64,000 nucleotides of DNA, taken from assembly GCA_019240405.1 (NCBI GenBank), contig JAFAYL010000059.1, forward strand, positions 62,001 to 126,000. Direction: 5' to 3'. Source of the DNA: Acidobacteriaceae bacterium. GTDB taxonomy: Bacteria > Acidobacteriota > Terriglobia > Bryobacterales > Bryobacteraceae. The notes beneath the pieces are model-generated. The model worked only from the letters and a program-made list of their open reading frames with translations, had not been told where the DNA came from and ran no database searches. Made by a program: the position numbers and the translations under genes. Shown here one piece after another: positions 54,516 to 64,000 of this stretch (the stretch's first letter is position 1; every line of letters begins with the position of its first letter).

Positions 54516-57500
54516 ATGCGGAATCAAGTATTGCTTTGTGCGGTGTTGATGGCCTTCGCGGCCGGGTATGCGTATGCGGGCTGTAGTACGACGGGTACGA
54601 CAACCAGTTGCACCAACAGCACTACGATTACCATCCCAGCGACGAGTTTCAACGGCGCGCTGGAATCTTCTGCGCAAACAGTGTCCGGAATTACCGGTTC
54701 CATTCAAACGATTACCCTGAGTCTCAATAACTGGACCGACAACGGCACAACGAACGGTCCAGGCACTGAGGACCGCGAATTTATGCTGGTTTTCCAGCCG
54801 ACCGGCTGTGCGATGAACAGCTGTTACCAGACGTTCCAATTTCTGGGCGGGCTGGCCCTTACCGGGACCACGATATTCAATAACGAAAACATTACTTTCG
54901 AAGACAGCGCTACGCTGTATGCTCCCGATGAAGACGCCTACTCTAGCTCTCCTCCCAACGGAGACAAACCGCCGACCAATCCCACCACCTACAAACCGAC
55001 CGTGAACAAGGCGAACAACTATTGCTCCGGCACCAGCTCGGACGGATCGGCCGCGTTTAGCGGGGCCCCGTTTACTTCGGCTCCATGCGCGACCGACAAC
55101 CCAGCCGATCCGCAGTACGAATCGAGCGGCGGCACTGCGACTTTTGCGTCTCAATTCAGCGGCAGCCCGAACGGCACCTGGACGCTGTACGTGTGGACGA
55201 ACAAGGATGCCGAGGACGATGGCGCCACCATCGGCGGCTGGACGTTGAATATCACGGTCGCTGCCAATGCGGCGAACACCAGTACTTCGCTCAGCTCGAA
55301 CGCTACGAATAACGAGACGTTTGAAAGCGATTCGGTCACCTTGACGGCGACCGTCACCTCGACTTCGACGCCCAGCGAAGGAACCATCACCTTCACCGAT
55401 AACGGCTCCGACCTGACCTGCAGCAACAGCAGCCAACCCGTCCCTGTGAGCGGCGGCACTGCGAGTTGCACCACCACGTTCTCAACCGAAGGCAATCATC
55501 CGCTGGAAGCCCAATACACCGGCGATGCGAATTACGGAAACAGCTCCGGGAGTATGAATTTCTTCGTCGATCACGCCACGACCAATCCCAGCACCGGGCA
55601 ATATTGCAACACGGGAACGATCAACATCAACACCAACAATGCCGGTCCCGGCACCACGCCGTATCCGCAGCACATCTTCATCCCTGCGCAGAGCGGCTCG
55701 CTCAGCGACGTCAGCCTGGTTCTGCCGAACATCACCATCAACCAGATGAATCTGTTCAACTTCCTGTTGGTGGACCCGAACGGGAATAAGTTCGTCCCCA
55801 TGGCGGGTACCGGCGGCGATGGCAATGCGAGCGGGGTCACGCTGACTTTGACCGACTTTGCGACCGGCCAGAATCCCGTGCCGAACCCCATCAACGGCGG
55901 GAACGGTGACGCGCCGGCCTCCGGCCAGTATCTGCCGACCGACTACAACACCGGCTTGACGTTCGCCTCGAGCCCCGACGGCCCGCCGTCCGGGCCGTAT
56001 CAGCTGCCGCAAACGCAGGGCGGCGCGACGTTCGACACCACGTTTGGGGGCACGAATCCGCAGGGCATGTGGAGCTTGTACGCCTACTATGCCGGGGGCA
56101 CCACCATCGGATCGATCGACGGTTATTGCTTGAATATCAGCACCTCGGCCGCGGTTGCAACCAACACGACGGTGACATCGAGCCCGATGACCGAGGCGGC
56201 AACGAACACCCAGGTGACCTTCACCGCCACGGTGAAATCGGGCGGCAATCCGGTGACCAGCGGCTCGGTGACGTTCAAAGAAGGAACCACGGTGCTCTCC
56301 GGCCCGACGACGGTTAACGGCAGCGGCCAGGTCACTTTCCAGACCTCGTCGCTGGCTGAAGGCATTCACACCATTGAAGCGATCTACAGCGGCGTAACTG
56401 GCACGTACAACGTAAGCTCCGGAAGCGTGACCATCGAGATCGACACTCCGACGACGAACACCGCCGGTACTGGTCTCTATTGCAATCCCGGCGGGGTGAA
56501 CATCTCTTCCTCAAACGGCGGCAACAATATTCCCGCGAGCCCGTATCCGACGCGCATCAACGTCACCAACCTCGCCGGCACGGTGAATACGGTGGGTGTG
56601 CACTTGAACAACTTCTCAGATGGCGAGCCGTACGGCACGGTAATGCTGCTTGAAGGTCCCACTTCGACCAACATTGTTTTTTACAACGATGCCGGCTCGG
56701 AGAGCACGGGATTTAGCGGGCTGAATCTCACGTTAGCGGACTCCGGTTCGAGTCAGCTTCCGGCCGATCCGAATAACCCAACGACGAACACCACTTACAG
56801 TCCCGCCTCGTACCAAGGCCTGCCTCCTCCGGTGTTCCCGGCGCCCGGGCCAAGCGGCATTTCTCAGGCCGCGCCAGCGGGCTCGCAGACCTTCAGCAGC
56901 GCCTTCCAGAACATCAACCCGCTCGGCTACTGGACCTTGTATGTGTACGACCGGTTCGGCGACGAGGCGCTCAGCATCAACAACTGGTGCTTGAACTTCA
57001 CCGAGAATGCGCCGGTGATTGCAGCGAGCATGACTAACAACCCGACCAATTTCACTCAGGGCGACACGGGCGATACGGTGACCGTTAACATCATGAATAA
57101 CGGCCCCGGGCCAACGGACAACACGCTGCAGACGGCTGTGACCCTTCCCACCGGGCTTACGGCCACGGCGATCCAGGGCGGAGGCGGGACCGGCTGGAGC
57201 TGCACGCTCGGGACGCTGACCTGCACGCGTACCTCGGGATTGGCTGCGAGCGCGAGCGACAACATCACCGTGACGGTCAATGTCGGCTATAACGCGCCTT
57301 CGAGCGTAACGCCGTCGGCCACCATCTCCGGCGGCGGGATTTCGGCCACCCAGAATCCGAGCGATACGGTTACCGTGAACCCTGGGCCGGTGCAGGTGAC
57401 GTTCAGCACGGTCCCGGCGGGTCTCTCTTATAACGTTGACAGCACAAGCTACACGTCACAGCAGACGCTGCCACTTACTAACGGGTCAATGCACACGATC

Positions 57501-59165
57501 GCGACCACCTCGCCGCAGACTTCTGGCGGGGTCCAGAACACGTTCTCGAGTTGGTCGGACGGCGGCACGCAATCGCACAGCATTACGATAAACAGCACTA
57601 CCGGGACCGCGAGTTACACCGCGAATTTCACGACCACTTACTTGCTAACCACGCAGGCCAATCCGACGAACGGCGGCACAGTCAGCCCGGCATCCGGCTA
57701 CTATGCGCCGAGCACGATGGTGCCCTTGACCGCTACGCCGGCGAAGGGCTACATATTCCAGAACTGGACCGGCAGCGTGGCCAGCCCGAACAGCGCCTCG
57801 ACAAGCATCACGACTACCAGCTCGCCGCAGACCGTCACCGCAAACTTTATCTTGTCGACGACGGTCAGCATTTCGCCGTCTTCCCTGTTCTTCCCGTCAC
57901 GCGACGTGGGGACCACTAGCCCTGCACAGACCCTGACGCTCACCACCACGGGCAGCAACACGCTCACGATTGGTACGGTCTCGGCGAGCATCCCGGATTA
58001 TGTGATTCTCAACGATAACTGCTCCGGGCAAATGATCACAAGCAAGGCCAAGTGCACGCTGCAGGTGGAGTTCCAACCGACCACCTCGGGCAGCCGTAAC
58101 GGGACGCTATCGTTCCCAGACAACGCGGCGAACAGCCCGCAAACGGTGAAGGTGACCGCGAGCGCGGTTGGCGCGCAATTAACGCCGCCGACGCATGTAT
58201 TCCCGGCGCAACATGGAAACACGACCAGTCCGACGACCGTGACCCTCACGCTGACGAATTTCCTGTCTACGACCTTGTCCTACGGCGCGGCAACGTTCTC
58301 GGGCAATAATCCGACCGACTTCCCGATTCAGAACGGTGGCAGCTGCTCGACGAGCGGAGGCACGCTTGCGGCGAACGGAAGCAGCGGCAATAGTTGCACC
58401 TTCGTGATCGCGTTTCAGCCGACCGCGAACGGAAATGAGAGCGCCACGCTCAGCATCACCGATAACGCAGGGACCCAGAGCGCCACGGTCAGCGGTTACG
58501 GCGTCGGAGCCTCGCTTGCGCCACCGAAAGGCTATTTTCCGGCGCAGCGCGGCAACACTCAGAGCTCCACTAACCTCAGCATTACTTTTACGAATTACCT
58601 GAGTTCACCCCTGTCCTACACGCCGCAATGGACGGGTACCAATTCGGGCGACTTCCTGGTGCAGAGCTCCAGCACCTGCCCGAATTCGGGCGGTGCACCG
58701 ACGGCCAGCACGCTGGGGGCGAATTCGAGTTGCACCTACGTGGTCGCGTTCAAGCCGACCGCGAACGGACCGGAAAGCGCCACGCTGAGCATCAGCGACG
58801 CGGACGGAACGCAAACCTCGACCTTTAGCGGCACGGGTGTGGGCGCGCAACTCGCGCCTTCATCCTACAGTTTCGGGTCGTACCCGAAAGGCCGCACAAG
58901 CTCGGCCAAGACGTTCACGCTGAACAATTATCTCTCAACACCACTGAGCGTCACCGGAACCTCGTTTAGCGGGACGAACGGCACGGATTTTTCACTTACG
59001 AACGGCGGCACCTGCCCAGCTATGAGCGGTTCTGTGCCGGGAAATTCGAGCTGCACCTACAATATCGTCTTCCAGCCCTCTACCACCAGCTCGGAAACCG
59101 CAACCTTCACCGTGACCGACGCCGATGGATCGCAAAGCACGGCCCTAAGCGGCTCCGGCCACTAG
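54516..59165 (+). CDS. Giant secreted multi-domain protein 1 (three jelly-roll domains, Ig-like, DUF11-like, InlB-like, HYDIN-like repeats)
   Basis: The 1,549-residue product has a signal peptide (LLCAVLMAFAAGYAYAG). Three related beta-sandwich domains resembling proprotein-convertase P-domains lie at about residues 30-265, 355-540 and 650-835; each has a WTLYV or WSLYA motif followed by a Gly-rich turn and WTLN/YCLN/WCLN. Ig-like domains lie between them. A DUF11-like domain is at about 836-960 and InlB-like repeats (FSSWSDGG, FQNWTGS) to about 1110. The C-terminus has four HYDIN/ASPM-like repeats starting near 1114, 1216, 1328 and 1441, the last three with the VGAxLxP spacer. It is probably a surface or extracellular adhesive scaffold. 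There is no clear membrane anchor. Confidence 0.7.
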   Translation: MRNQVLLCAVLMAFAAGYAYAGCSTTGTTTSCTNSTTITIPATSFNGALESSAQTVSGITGSIQTITLSLNNWTDNGTTNGPGTEDREFMLVFQPTGCAMNSCYQTFQFLGGLALTGTTIFNNENITFEDSATLYAPDEDAYSSSPPNGDKPPTNPTTYKPTVNKANNYCSGTSSDGSAAFSGAPFTSAPCATDNPADPQYESSGGTATFASQFSGSPNGTWTLYVWTNKDAEDDGATIGGWTLNITVAANAANTSTSLSSNATNNETFESDSVTLTATVTSTSTPSEGTITFTDNGSDLTCSNSSQPVPVSGGTASCTTTFSTEGNHPLEAQYTGDANYGNSSGSMNFFVDHATTNPSTGQYCNTGTININTNNAGPGTTPYPQHIFIPAQSGSLSDVSLVLPNITINQMNLFNFLLVDPNGNKFVPMAGTGGDGNASGVTLTLTDFATGQNPVPNPINGGNGDAPASGQYLPTDYNTGLTFASSPDGPPSGPYQLPQTQGGATFDTTFGGTNPQGMWSLYAYYAGGTTIGSIDGYCLNISTSAAVATNTTVTSSPMTEAATNTQVTFTATVKSGGNPVTSGSVTFKEGTTVLSGPTTVNGSGQVTFQTSSLAEGIHTIEAIYSGVTGTYNVSSGSVTIEIDTPTTNTAGTGLYCNPGGVNISSSNGGNNIPASPYPTRINVTNLAGTVNTVGVHLNNFSDGEPYGTVMLLEGPTSTNIVFYNDAGSESTGFSGLNLTLADSGSSQLPADPNNPTTNTTYSPASYQGLPPPVFPAPGPSGISQAAPAGSQTFSSAFQNINPLGYWTLYVYDRFGDEALSINNWCLNFTENAPVIAASMTNNPTNFTQGDTGDTVTVNIMNNGPGPTDNTLQTAVTLPTGLTATAIQGGGGTGWSCTLGTLTCTRTSGLAASASDNITVTVNVGYNAPSSVTPSATISGGGISATQNPSDTVTVNPGPVQVTFSTVPAGLSYNVDSTSYTSQQTLPLTNGSMHTIATTSPQTSGGVQNTFSSWSDGGTQSHSITINSTTGTASYTANFTTTYLLTTQANPTNGGTVSPASGYYAPSTMVPLTATPAKGYIFQNWTGSVASPNSASTSITTTSSPQTVTANFILSTTVSISPSSLFFPSRDVGTTSPAQTLTLTTTGSNTLTIGTVSASIPDYVILNDNCSGQMITSKAKCTLQVEFQPTTSGSRNGTLSFPDNAANSPQTVKVTASAVGAQLTPPTHVFPAQHGNTTSPTTVTLTLTNFLSTTLSYGAATFSGNNPTDFPIQNGGSCSTSGGTLAANGSSGNSCTFVIAFQPTANGNESATLSITDNAGTQSATVSGYGVGASLAPPKGYFPAQRGNTQSSTNLSITFTNYLSSPLSYTPQWTGTNSGDFLVQSSSTCPNSGGAPTASTLGANSSCTYVVAFKPTANGPESATLSISDADGTQTSTFSGTGVGAQLAPSSYSFGSYPKGRTSSAKTFTLNNYLSTPLSVTGTSFSGTNGTDFSLTNGGTCPAMSGSVPGNSSCTYNIVFQPSTTSSETATFTVTDADGSQSTALSGSGH

Positions 59166-59374
59166 TGGCTAGAAATCTCTGCGACTGATGGGCGGGCGCG
59201 CCTGTTTTGCGGGGGCGCTCGGCCTGCGTACCAGATCTGCTAGGCCCGGACGGTTAGTACTATTTATCACCCCATGAGTGCTTGTTGTGATAGACTCGGT
59301 GCGTTCCAGACATTTTCGGCACTAGCACGTGGGTGGAGAATTCCCGCGCAGGTACCCAGAGGTGAGACTTCGGC

Positions 59375-62300
59375 ATGCGCCATCAGATCCTATCTTTCAG
59401 TACGTCATTAGTCTTGCTTTTCTGTGTTGCGGCCGCTGCCTACGCAGACTGTAGTTCGACTCCGACCAACTGTTCGATTGCTAGCGCGGGCAGTTTGGCG
59501 ACCAGCGACGGCAGTGGGGCCTCCGCGACCGCTCACACGACATTCGTTGTCTCAGGCATGACCGGGTCGGTGAACGGCGTCAGCATCACCTTCAATAGCT
59601 GGAGCCTGAGCGGCGACCAGAGCCCGGCCGATTTTTATTTCGAGTTGGTCTCGCCCAATGGCACGAGGTTCGATTTCTTCGGGAATTTCAACGGCGGATG
59701 CGCCGTCATGCCGTCGACGACGAACATCACGTTTGCGGACAACGGCTCGCAGTTGGTGCAAGGCTGCGGCAACGGCCAGGCGACTGTCACTCTCACAAGC
59801 GGCACGTACCTGCCGGACGTCGATAATGCCCCCAATGGGTCAGCCTACGGCGTTTCTGAATGCCCGTCTCCGGACGGCAATTCCACTGCTCCTACTTGCG
59901 CTCCCAACCAGGGCGCTGCGGACGGCAGTTCCACAGATACCTTCGCGAGCGCCTTTAGCGGAGCGACCGCGAACGGCACCTGGACCGTTTATTCCGAGAG
60001 TGATTTTAGCGGGACTACGGGTTCGATCTCTTCTCTGACGCTGCAGCTGACAACCTTCTCCGCAACCAATACCACCACCAGCGTGGGCGCCAGCGCCTAC
60101 CAGGCCTTTACCTCGGGCACAAATGACAACCTCACCTTCACCGCGACCGTGACCGCGACGGGCAAGACGGTCAATGAAGGCGCAGTGACCTTTTATGATA
60201 ACGGCAATGCGATAAGCGGTTGTTCCGGGAAAGCCGTCAGTGGCAACCAGACGACCTGCAACGAGTTGTTTTCAGGCGCCCCGGAAGGCGTGCATAACAT
60301 TACCGCCGCTTACACCGACACAGCCTCCAATCCCCAATTCGGCGATAGCAACAACGACGCGAATCCTGTGCAGGTCTTTATCGATAACGTCACTGCTTCG
60401 AGCAACGTGAGCAGCACTGGCGGTACCTTCTGCGACAACGGAACCGTCACCCTGACCTCCGATAACGGCGGGAACGTGACCGCCCAGCCGTACCCGCAGC
60501 ACGTGTACGTGAGCGGTTTGAGCGGCAGTCTCGCAACCCTCACGCTGGAGTTGCCGGGTATCACCACCGGGCAGGGCGATTCTTATCTCAACGCTTTCGA
60601 CATGCTGCTGGAAGGGCCGGATGGCAAGACGTTTGTACCGATCGCGGAGGCCGGAACCACGAGCGGCGTATCGGGCCTGACGCTGTACCTCGCAGATAGC
60701 GGCAGTTCGACATTAAATACCAGCTCCAATCCATCCAGCAATACCAGCAGCACGCCGTATAAGCCCGCCGATTTCGACTCGAACCTTACCAGCGGTGTTT
60801 TCACTTTCCCGAATGCGGGAAGCACCACCATTCTGGACAGCCCGCCGGCGCGCCCCTACAACTATCCCGCAAACCAGGGCACGGATAGCATGAACGCGAC
60901 CTTTTCGTCGGATCTGAACGGGACCTGGAGCCTGTACGTCGCCAGCCGCGACCACGCTTTCTCCGGCACCACGGGCGGCTATTGCCTCATCTTTACCACC
61001 AGCACCGAGGCGCCGACATCCACCTCGGTCAGCGCCAATCCCAATCCGGCGACGGTGGCCACCGGGCAGAGCAGCACGGCGGTCACGCTGAGCGCGCATG
61101 TCAGTTCGGGCGGCAATCCAGTGAACACCGGCACGGTCACGTTCTATAGCAACGGGACGCAGGTGGGTACGGCTTCGAATTGGGACGGCAACGGCAATGT
61201 GCAGCTTTCCCCCTCGCCCTCCTTCGCTGAGGGCACCTATACGATCGGGGCGGATTACAGCGGCGTGCCGTCACAATATTCCGCCAGCGAGTCCAACACG
61301 ATCACGCTGCAGGTGGATAACCAGACCCTCGAGACAGACAACAGCGACACCTCTTACGGGTATTGCAACCCGGGTCCGATCAACATCGCGGCGAGTACCG
61401 TCCCGCAGCAATATCCCTCGCGCGTGCTGATCACCAACGCGCCGGGTACGCTACAGACGGTGGGCTTGGCGCTGAACGCGGTTACATATCCCACACCGAG
61501 CGATCTCGAAATGTTGCTCGAAGGGCCGGGCGGCGCGACGAACAATATTGTCTTCTGGGGCAACATAGCCTACGTCGATAATGGCGGCAATTTCTCCAGC
61601 GCCGGCCCGCTGAATAATCAGAACTTCATCATTGAAGACGGCCAAACAGCTTTGCCTGAGTTCTCCAGCGGCAGTTTCTCGGGCGGCACCTACTCGCCGG
61701 GAGCGTATTTTGTGGCAGGCGAGTCCAATATCAACTTCCCGTCGCCCGCGCCGCCATCGAACGATTGGAACTTCGCGCAAAGCCTCGGCACAACCACGTT
61801 CGGGAGCCAGTTCGCGCAGAACAGCAATCCGAACGGCATTTACTCGTTCTTCGTGTATCACAACATCAACGGCAGCACCGGCACGATAGGCAGCCATTGC
61901 GTCAACATCACGGTGAAGCCGCCGGTCGCGCAGGTCGGAGTCTCGCCGTTGGCGGCCACCTTCACGCAAGGCGATGGAAGCGACACTTACACGATCACGG
62001 TCAAGAATAACGGGCCAGGCAGCACAGGAACGCAAAATGCGCTGACCGTCGCCGACACGCTGCCGAGCGGCCTACACGTCGTCTCGATCGCCGAAACGGC
62101 CAATAGCAATGGCGGCCAATTGCAGGATTGGACCTGCAACACATCTACGGTCACCTGTACTCGCAGCACCCCGATGCCCGCGAGCGAAACGGACACGATC
62201 ACGCTGACGGTGAGCGTAGATTATTCGAATCACGGATCTGGTTTGACGAATTCGGTAGCGCTTTCGGGCGGCGGCGTCGATACGACAAATTCGACGCTGA

Positions 62301-63943
62301 GCGCCAGCGACTCTACCACCATCAATCCCGGACCCGTGCAGGTGACGTTTGACACCAACCCGACTGGATTGAGCTACACCGTGGGTAGCAACTCGTACAC
62401 CGGGCAGCAAACGATCACGATCACGAACTATCAGACGGTGAGCGTAAATACGACGTCGCCACAAACGCCGTCGTCTGGCACGCAGGACACGTTCTCGAGC
62501 TGGAGCGGCGGCAATAACCCCTCGAGCGCATCCGAAACGATAAACATCTCCAGTACGACGGGAACGGCGAGCTACACGGCGAACTTTATTCAAACCGTCG
62601 CCGTCAAGATCAACACTTCGCCCCAGGGATTGCTCGTTAGCGTGGATGGCGGCACGGCGCAGGCAGCGCCGGTAACGCCGCCGGCGTGGGTAGTGGGCAG
62701 CCAGCACACCATCGCGACCAGTTCGACACAATCGGGCGGAACGGGCACGCAATACGTTTTCCAAAGCTGGTCCGACGGAACGACGAACCCGGCGAGCGAC
62801 ACCGTAACGGCTTCGAGCGGCACGACGAGTTACACGGCCAATTTCCAGACCCAGTATCTGCTGACCACTAGCGTCACTCCATCGGGAGGAGGCACGGTCA
62901 GCGCGACGGCCGGGGGCAATCCGTCCGCGGCGAACGGCTATTACGCCTCGGGCACGGTCGTCTCGCTGCAGGCCAAGCCGAATTCGGCTTACGCCTTCCA
63001 CAGCTGGACGGGCACGACAAGCAGCAGCACCAATCCGTTGGTGGTAACCATGAACTCGCCGGTGACGGAGACGGCAAACTTCCAGACCGCGTATCAGCAG
63101 CTAAGCGGTTTAGCCAGTATCCACTATATCGTCACTGTCAATACGTCCAGCGAGCTGGCGCAGAATGGGTATGTTGATTTACAGTTCAATCCTAGCTCGC
63201 AATCAACGCAGGCCGCCAACGTCGCTGTGGCGAACTTCTTCACGGATGGCCTGCTGAATCCCCCGCCCGCCAGCCCGAGCGGCGAAGTTTCCGGCGTGCT
63301 GCCGGGAACGGTGCAGCTGGCAAACGGTCAAAGCTTGAACGAATATACGGAGTCGATGACGTTCGGCACCACCATCACATTCGAACTGTACCTCTACGGC
63401 CCAGCGATTACGAACCCGAACGGTCAGGGCGGCGGCACGTTCACTCTGGACTTCCCGAACGGTCAGGGCGGCTATCTGTTCACCGCCGGCCCCATGCCGG
63501 TGTTCACGGTGACGATCAACGGCGACGGCACCACGACGGCGCAGGCGTATCCGAGCCAGAACAATGGGCCGCCGGTCGTGATATTCGTCGCACCGCTGCA
63601 ATTGCCGCCGGCGCCGGTCACCGAAACGGGACTGTTATATAGTCCGTTGCTCGAGAATCCAGGCAGTCCAGGTAGTCCGGGAGGAGGGACTACCAACTTC
63701 ACCATCACGAACACCAGCGGCGCGGCGATTACTGGGCCGATTCAACTGGTGCTCACGAACCTGCCGGCAGGCGTGACGGGCGCGAATAACACCGGAACGT
63801 TCAACGGCAGTCCATATTGGACTGTGACGAATAGTAGCGCCCTTGCGTTAGGTGCGGCGCTGACTGTGACCGTGCAGCTGAATTACCCAAGCAGCACGGC
63901 GGTATCCACGACGCCTGCGGTCTATACGGGGAGTCTGCAATGA
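59375..63943 (+). CDS. Giant secreted multi-domain protein 2, paralogue of the preceding protein
   Basis: The 1,522-residue product has a signal peptide (TSLVLLFCVAAAAYAD) and the same order of domains: jelly-roll domains at about 25-230, 345-545 and 655-850, Ig-like domains between them, a DUF11-like domain to about 985, and three InlB-like repeats to about 1245 (FSSWSGGNN, FQSWSDGT, FHSWTGTT). It then differs: instead of HYDIN repeats it has a unique region of about 170 residues (SGLASIHYIVTVNTSSELAQ, TFTLDFPNGQGGYLFTAG) and a last domain with GPIQLVLTNLPAGVTGANNT. Its TGA overlaps the ATG of the next gene. Function is unknown; surface exposure is inferred. Confidence 0.7.
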   Translation: MRHQILSFSTSLVLLFCVAAAAYADCSSTPTNCSIASAGSLATSDGSGASATAHTTFVVSGMTGSVNGVSITFNSWSLSGDQSPADFYFELVSPNGTRFDFFGNFNGGCAVMPSTTNITFADNGSQLVQGCGNGQATVTLTSGTYLPDVDNAPNGSAYGVSECPSPDGNSTAPTCAPNQGAADGSSTDTFASAFSGATANGTWTVYSESDFSGTTGSISSLTLQLTTFSATNTTTSVGASAYQAFTSGTNDNLTFTATVTATGKTVNEGAVTFYDNGNAISGCSGKAVSGNQTTCNELFSGAPEGVHNITAAYTDTASNPQFGDSNNDANPVQVFIDNVTASSNVSSTGGTFCDNGTVTLTSDNGGNVTAQPYPQHVYVSGLSGSLATLTLELPGITTGQGDSYLNAFDMLLEGPDGKTFVPIAEAGTTSGVSGLTLYLADSGSSTLNTSSNPSSNTSSTPYKPADFDSNLTSGVFTFPNAGSTTILDSPPARPYNYPANQGTDSMNATFSSDLNGTWSLYVASRDHAFSGTTGGYCLIFTTSTEAPTSTSVSANPNPATVATGQSSTAVTLSAHVSSGGNPVNTGTVTFYSNGTQVGTASNWDGNGNVQLSPSPSFAEGTYTIGADYSGVPSQYSASESNTITLQVDNQTLETDNSDTSYGYCNPGPINIAASTVPQQYPSRVLITNAPGTLQTVGLALNAVTYPTPSDLEMLLEGPGGATNNIVFWGNIAYVDNGGNFSSAGPLNNQNFIIEDGQTALPEFSSGSFSGGTYSPGAYFVAGESNINFPSPAPPSNDWNFAQSLGTTTFGSQFAQNSNPNGIYSFFVYHNINGSTGTIGSHCVNITVKPPVAQVGVSPLAATFTQGDGSDTYTITVKNNGPGSTGTQNALTVADTLPSGLHVVSIAETANSNGGQLQDWTCNTSTVTCTRSTPMPASETDTITLTVSVDYSNHGSGLTNSVALSGGGVDTTNSTLSASDSTTINPGPVQVTFDTNPTGLSYTVGSNSYTGQQTITITNYQTVSVNTTSPQTPSSGTQDTFSSWSGGNNPSSASETINISSTTGTASYTANFIQTVAVKINTSPQGLLVSVDGGTAQAAPVTPPAWVVGSQHTIATSSTQSGGTGTQYVFQSWSDGTTNPASDTVTASSGTTSYTANFQTQYLLTTSVTPSGGGTVSATAGGNPSAANGYYASGTVVSLQAKPNSAYAFHSWTGTTSSSTNPLVVTMNSPVTETANFQTAYQQLSGLASIHYIVTVNTSSELAQNGYVDLQFNPSSQSTQAANVAVANFFTDGLLNPPPASPSGEVSGVLPGTVQLANGQSLNEYTESMTFGTTITFELYLYGPAITNPNGQGGGTFTLDFPNGQGGYLFTAGPMPVFTVTINGDGTTTAQAYPSQNNGPPVVIFVAPLQLPPAPVTETGLLYSPLLENPGSPGSPGGGTTNFTITNTSGAAITGPIQLVLTNLPAGVTGANNTGTFNGSPYWTVTNSSALALGAALTVTVQLNYPSSTAVSTTPAVYTGSLQ

Positions 63944-64000
63944 AAAACCTACTTCTTGCAGGACTTCTCACGATCGCGGCGCTGGCGCATAGCGCGGTTG
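63940..64000 (+). CDS. Start of a third secreted protein (cut by window edge)
   Basis: An ATG overlapping the previous stop as ATGA opens a frame that begins MKNLLLAGLLTIAALAHSAV, a signal peptide, and runs to the window end. The overlap implies coupled translation with giant protein 2. Nothing more can be said. Confidence 0.6.
   Translation, partial: MKNLLLAGLLTIAALAHSAV

Noticed and set aside
54483-63001. Long antisense frames (317, 295 and 309 residues) opposite the giant secreted proteins.
   Set aside because: They are Arg/Gly/Ala/Val-rich complements of repetitive Thr/Ser/Gly/Asn codons; no start signals or domains were seen.

Overview
The window looks like a chromosomal segment of an Acidobacteriota genome; the Solibacter/Bryobacter side of the phylum is my guess. 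The grounds are a lone duplicated FtsX-type permease of the ADOP (acidobacterial duplicated orphan permease) kind, an Oar-like TonB receptor with an N-terminal carboxypeptidase-regulatory domain, a Ser/Thr kinase fused to kinesin-light-chain-type TPRs, very large Ser/Thr/Asn/Gly-rich secreted proteins, and moderately high GC. I see no rRNA, tRNA, CRISPR array, insertion sequence, integrase or prophage core.

Layout. 1-7.7 kb: edge of a surface-polysaccharide locus. A Wza-type export protein runs off the left end behind a NusG/UpxY-type antiterminator, followed by an ExoA-like glycosyltransferase and two secreted parallel-beta-helix proteins, one with a phage-tail-like N-terminus. 8-16 kb: housekeeping genes, including a YfgM-like TPR protein, a dNTP triphosphohydrolase, a 49-residue small protein, a Cys-rich unknown, a ferredoxin-NADP reductase-like protein, a PfkB kinase, and a translationally coupled trio of 2-hydroxyacid dehydrogenase, PLP lyase and heme A synthase (CtaA). 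16-28.7 kb: a secreted unknown, the TonB receptor, the kinase-TPR protein, pyrE, a MacA-like adaptor with its ATPase but no permease, a lone receiver protein, a lone cytochrome oxidase subunit III and a GT2. 28.7-36 kb: a secreted Ntn-hydrolase, then a lower-GC block of three polytopic membrane proteins. Two of these share an extracytoplasmic domain placed at opposite ends of the proteins.

36-42 kb holds an F-type ATP synthase operon read leftward (b', b, delta, alpha, gamma, beta, epsilon). It has two b-type subunits and lacks the a and c genes. infC follows on the plus strand. 43-50.6 kb is a redox hub: KorAB 2-oxoacid:ferredoxin oxidoreductase with a GltD/NfnB-like flavo-iron-sulfur protein, divergent from a three-subunit proton-translocating NAD(P) transhydrogenase. 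Together these could balance ferredoxin, NADH and NADPH pools, while the ATP synthase uses the proton gradient. 50.6-54.2 kb carries the ADOP permease and an SDR epimerase.

54.5-64 kb is dominated by two tandem secreted paralogues of about 1,500 residues. Each has three jelly-roll domains, Ig-like domains, a DUF11-like domain and InlB-type repeats, with different C-termini. The start of a third, translationally coupled secreted protein lies at the right edge. The best candidates for undescribed biology are the shared domain of the membrane-protein pair at 33-34 kb, the giant tandem secreted proteins, and the beta-helix proteins next to the polysaccharide operon.
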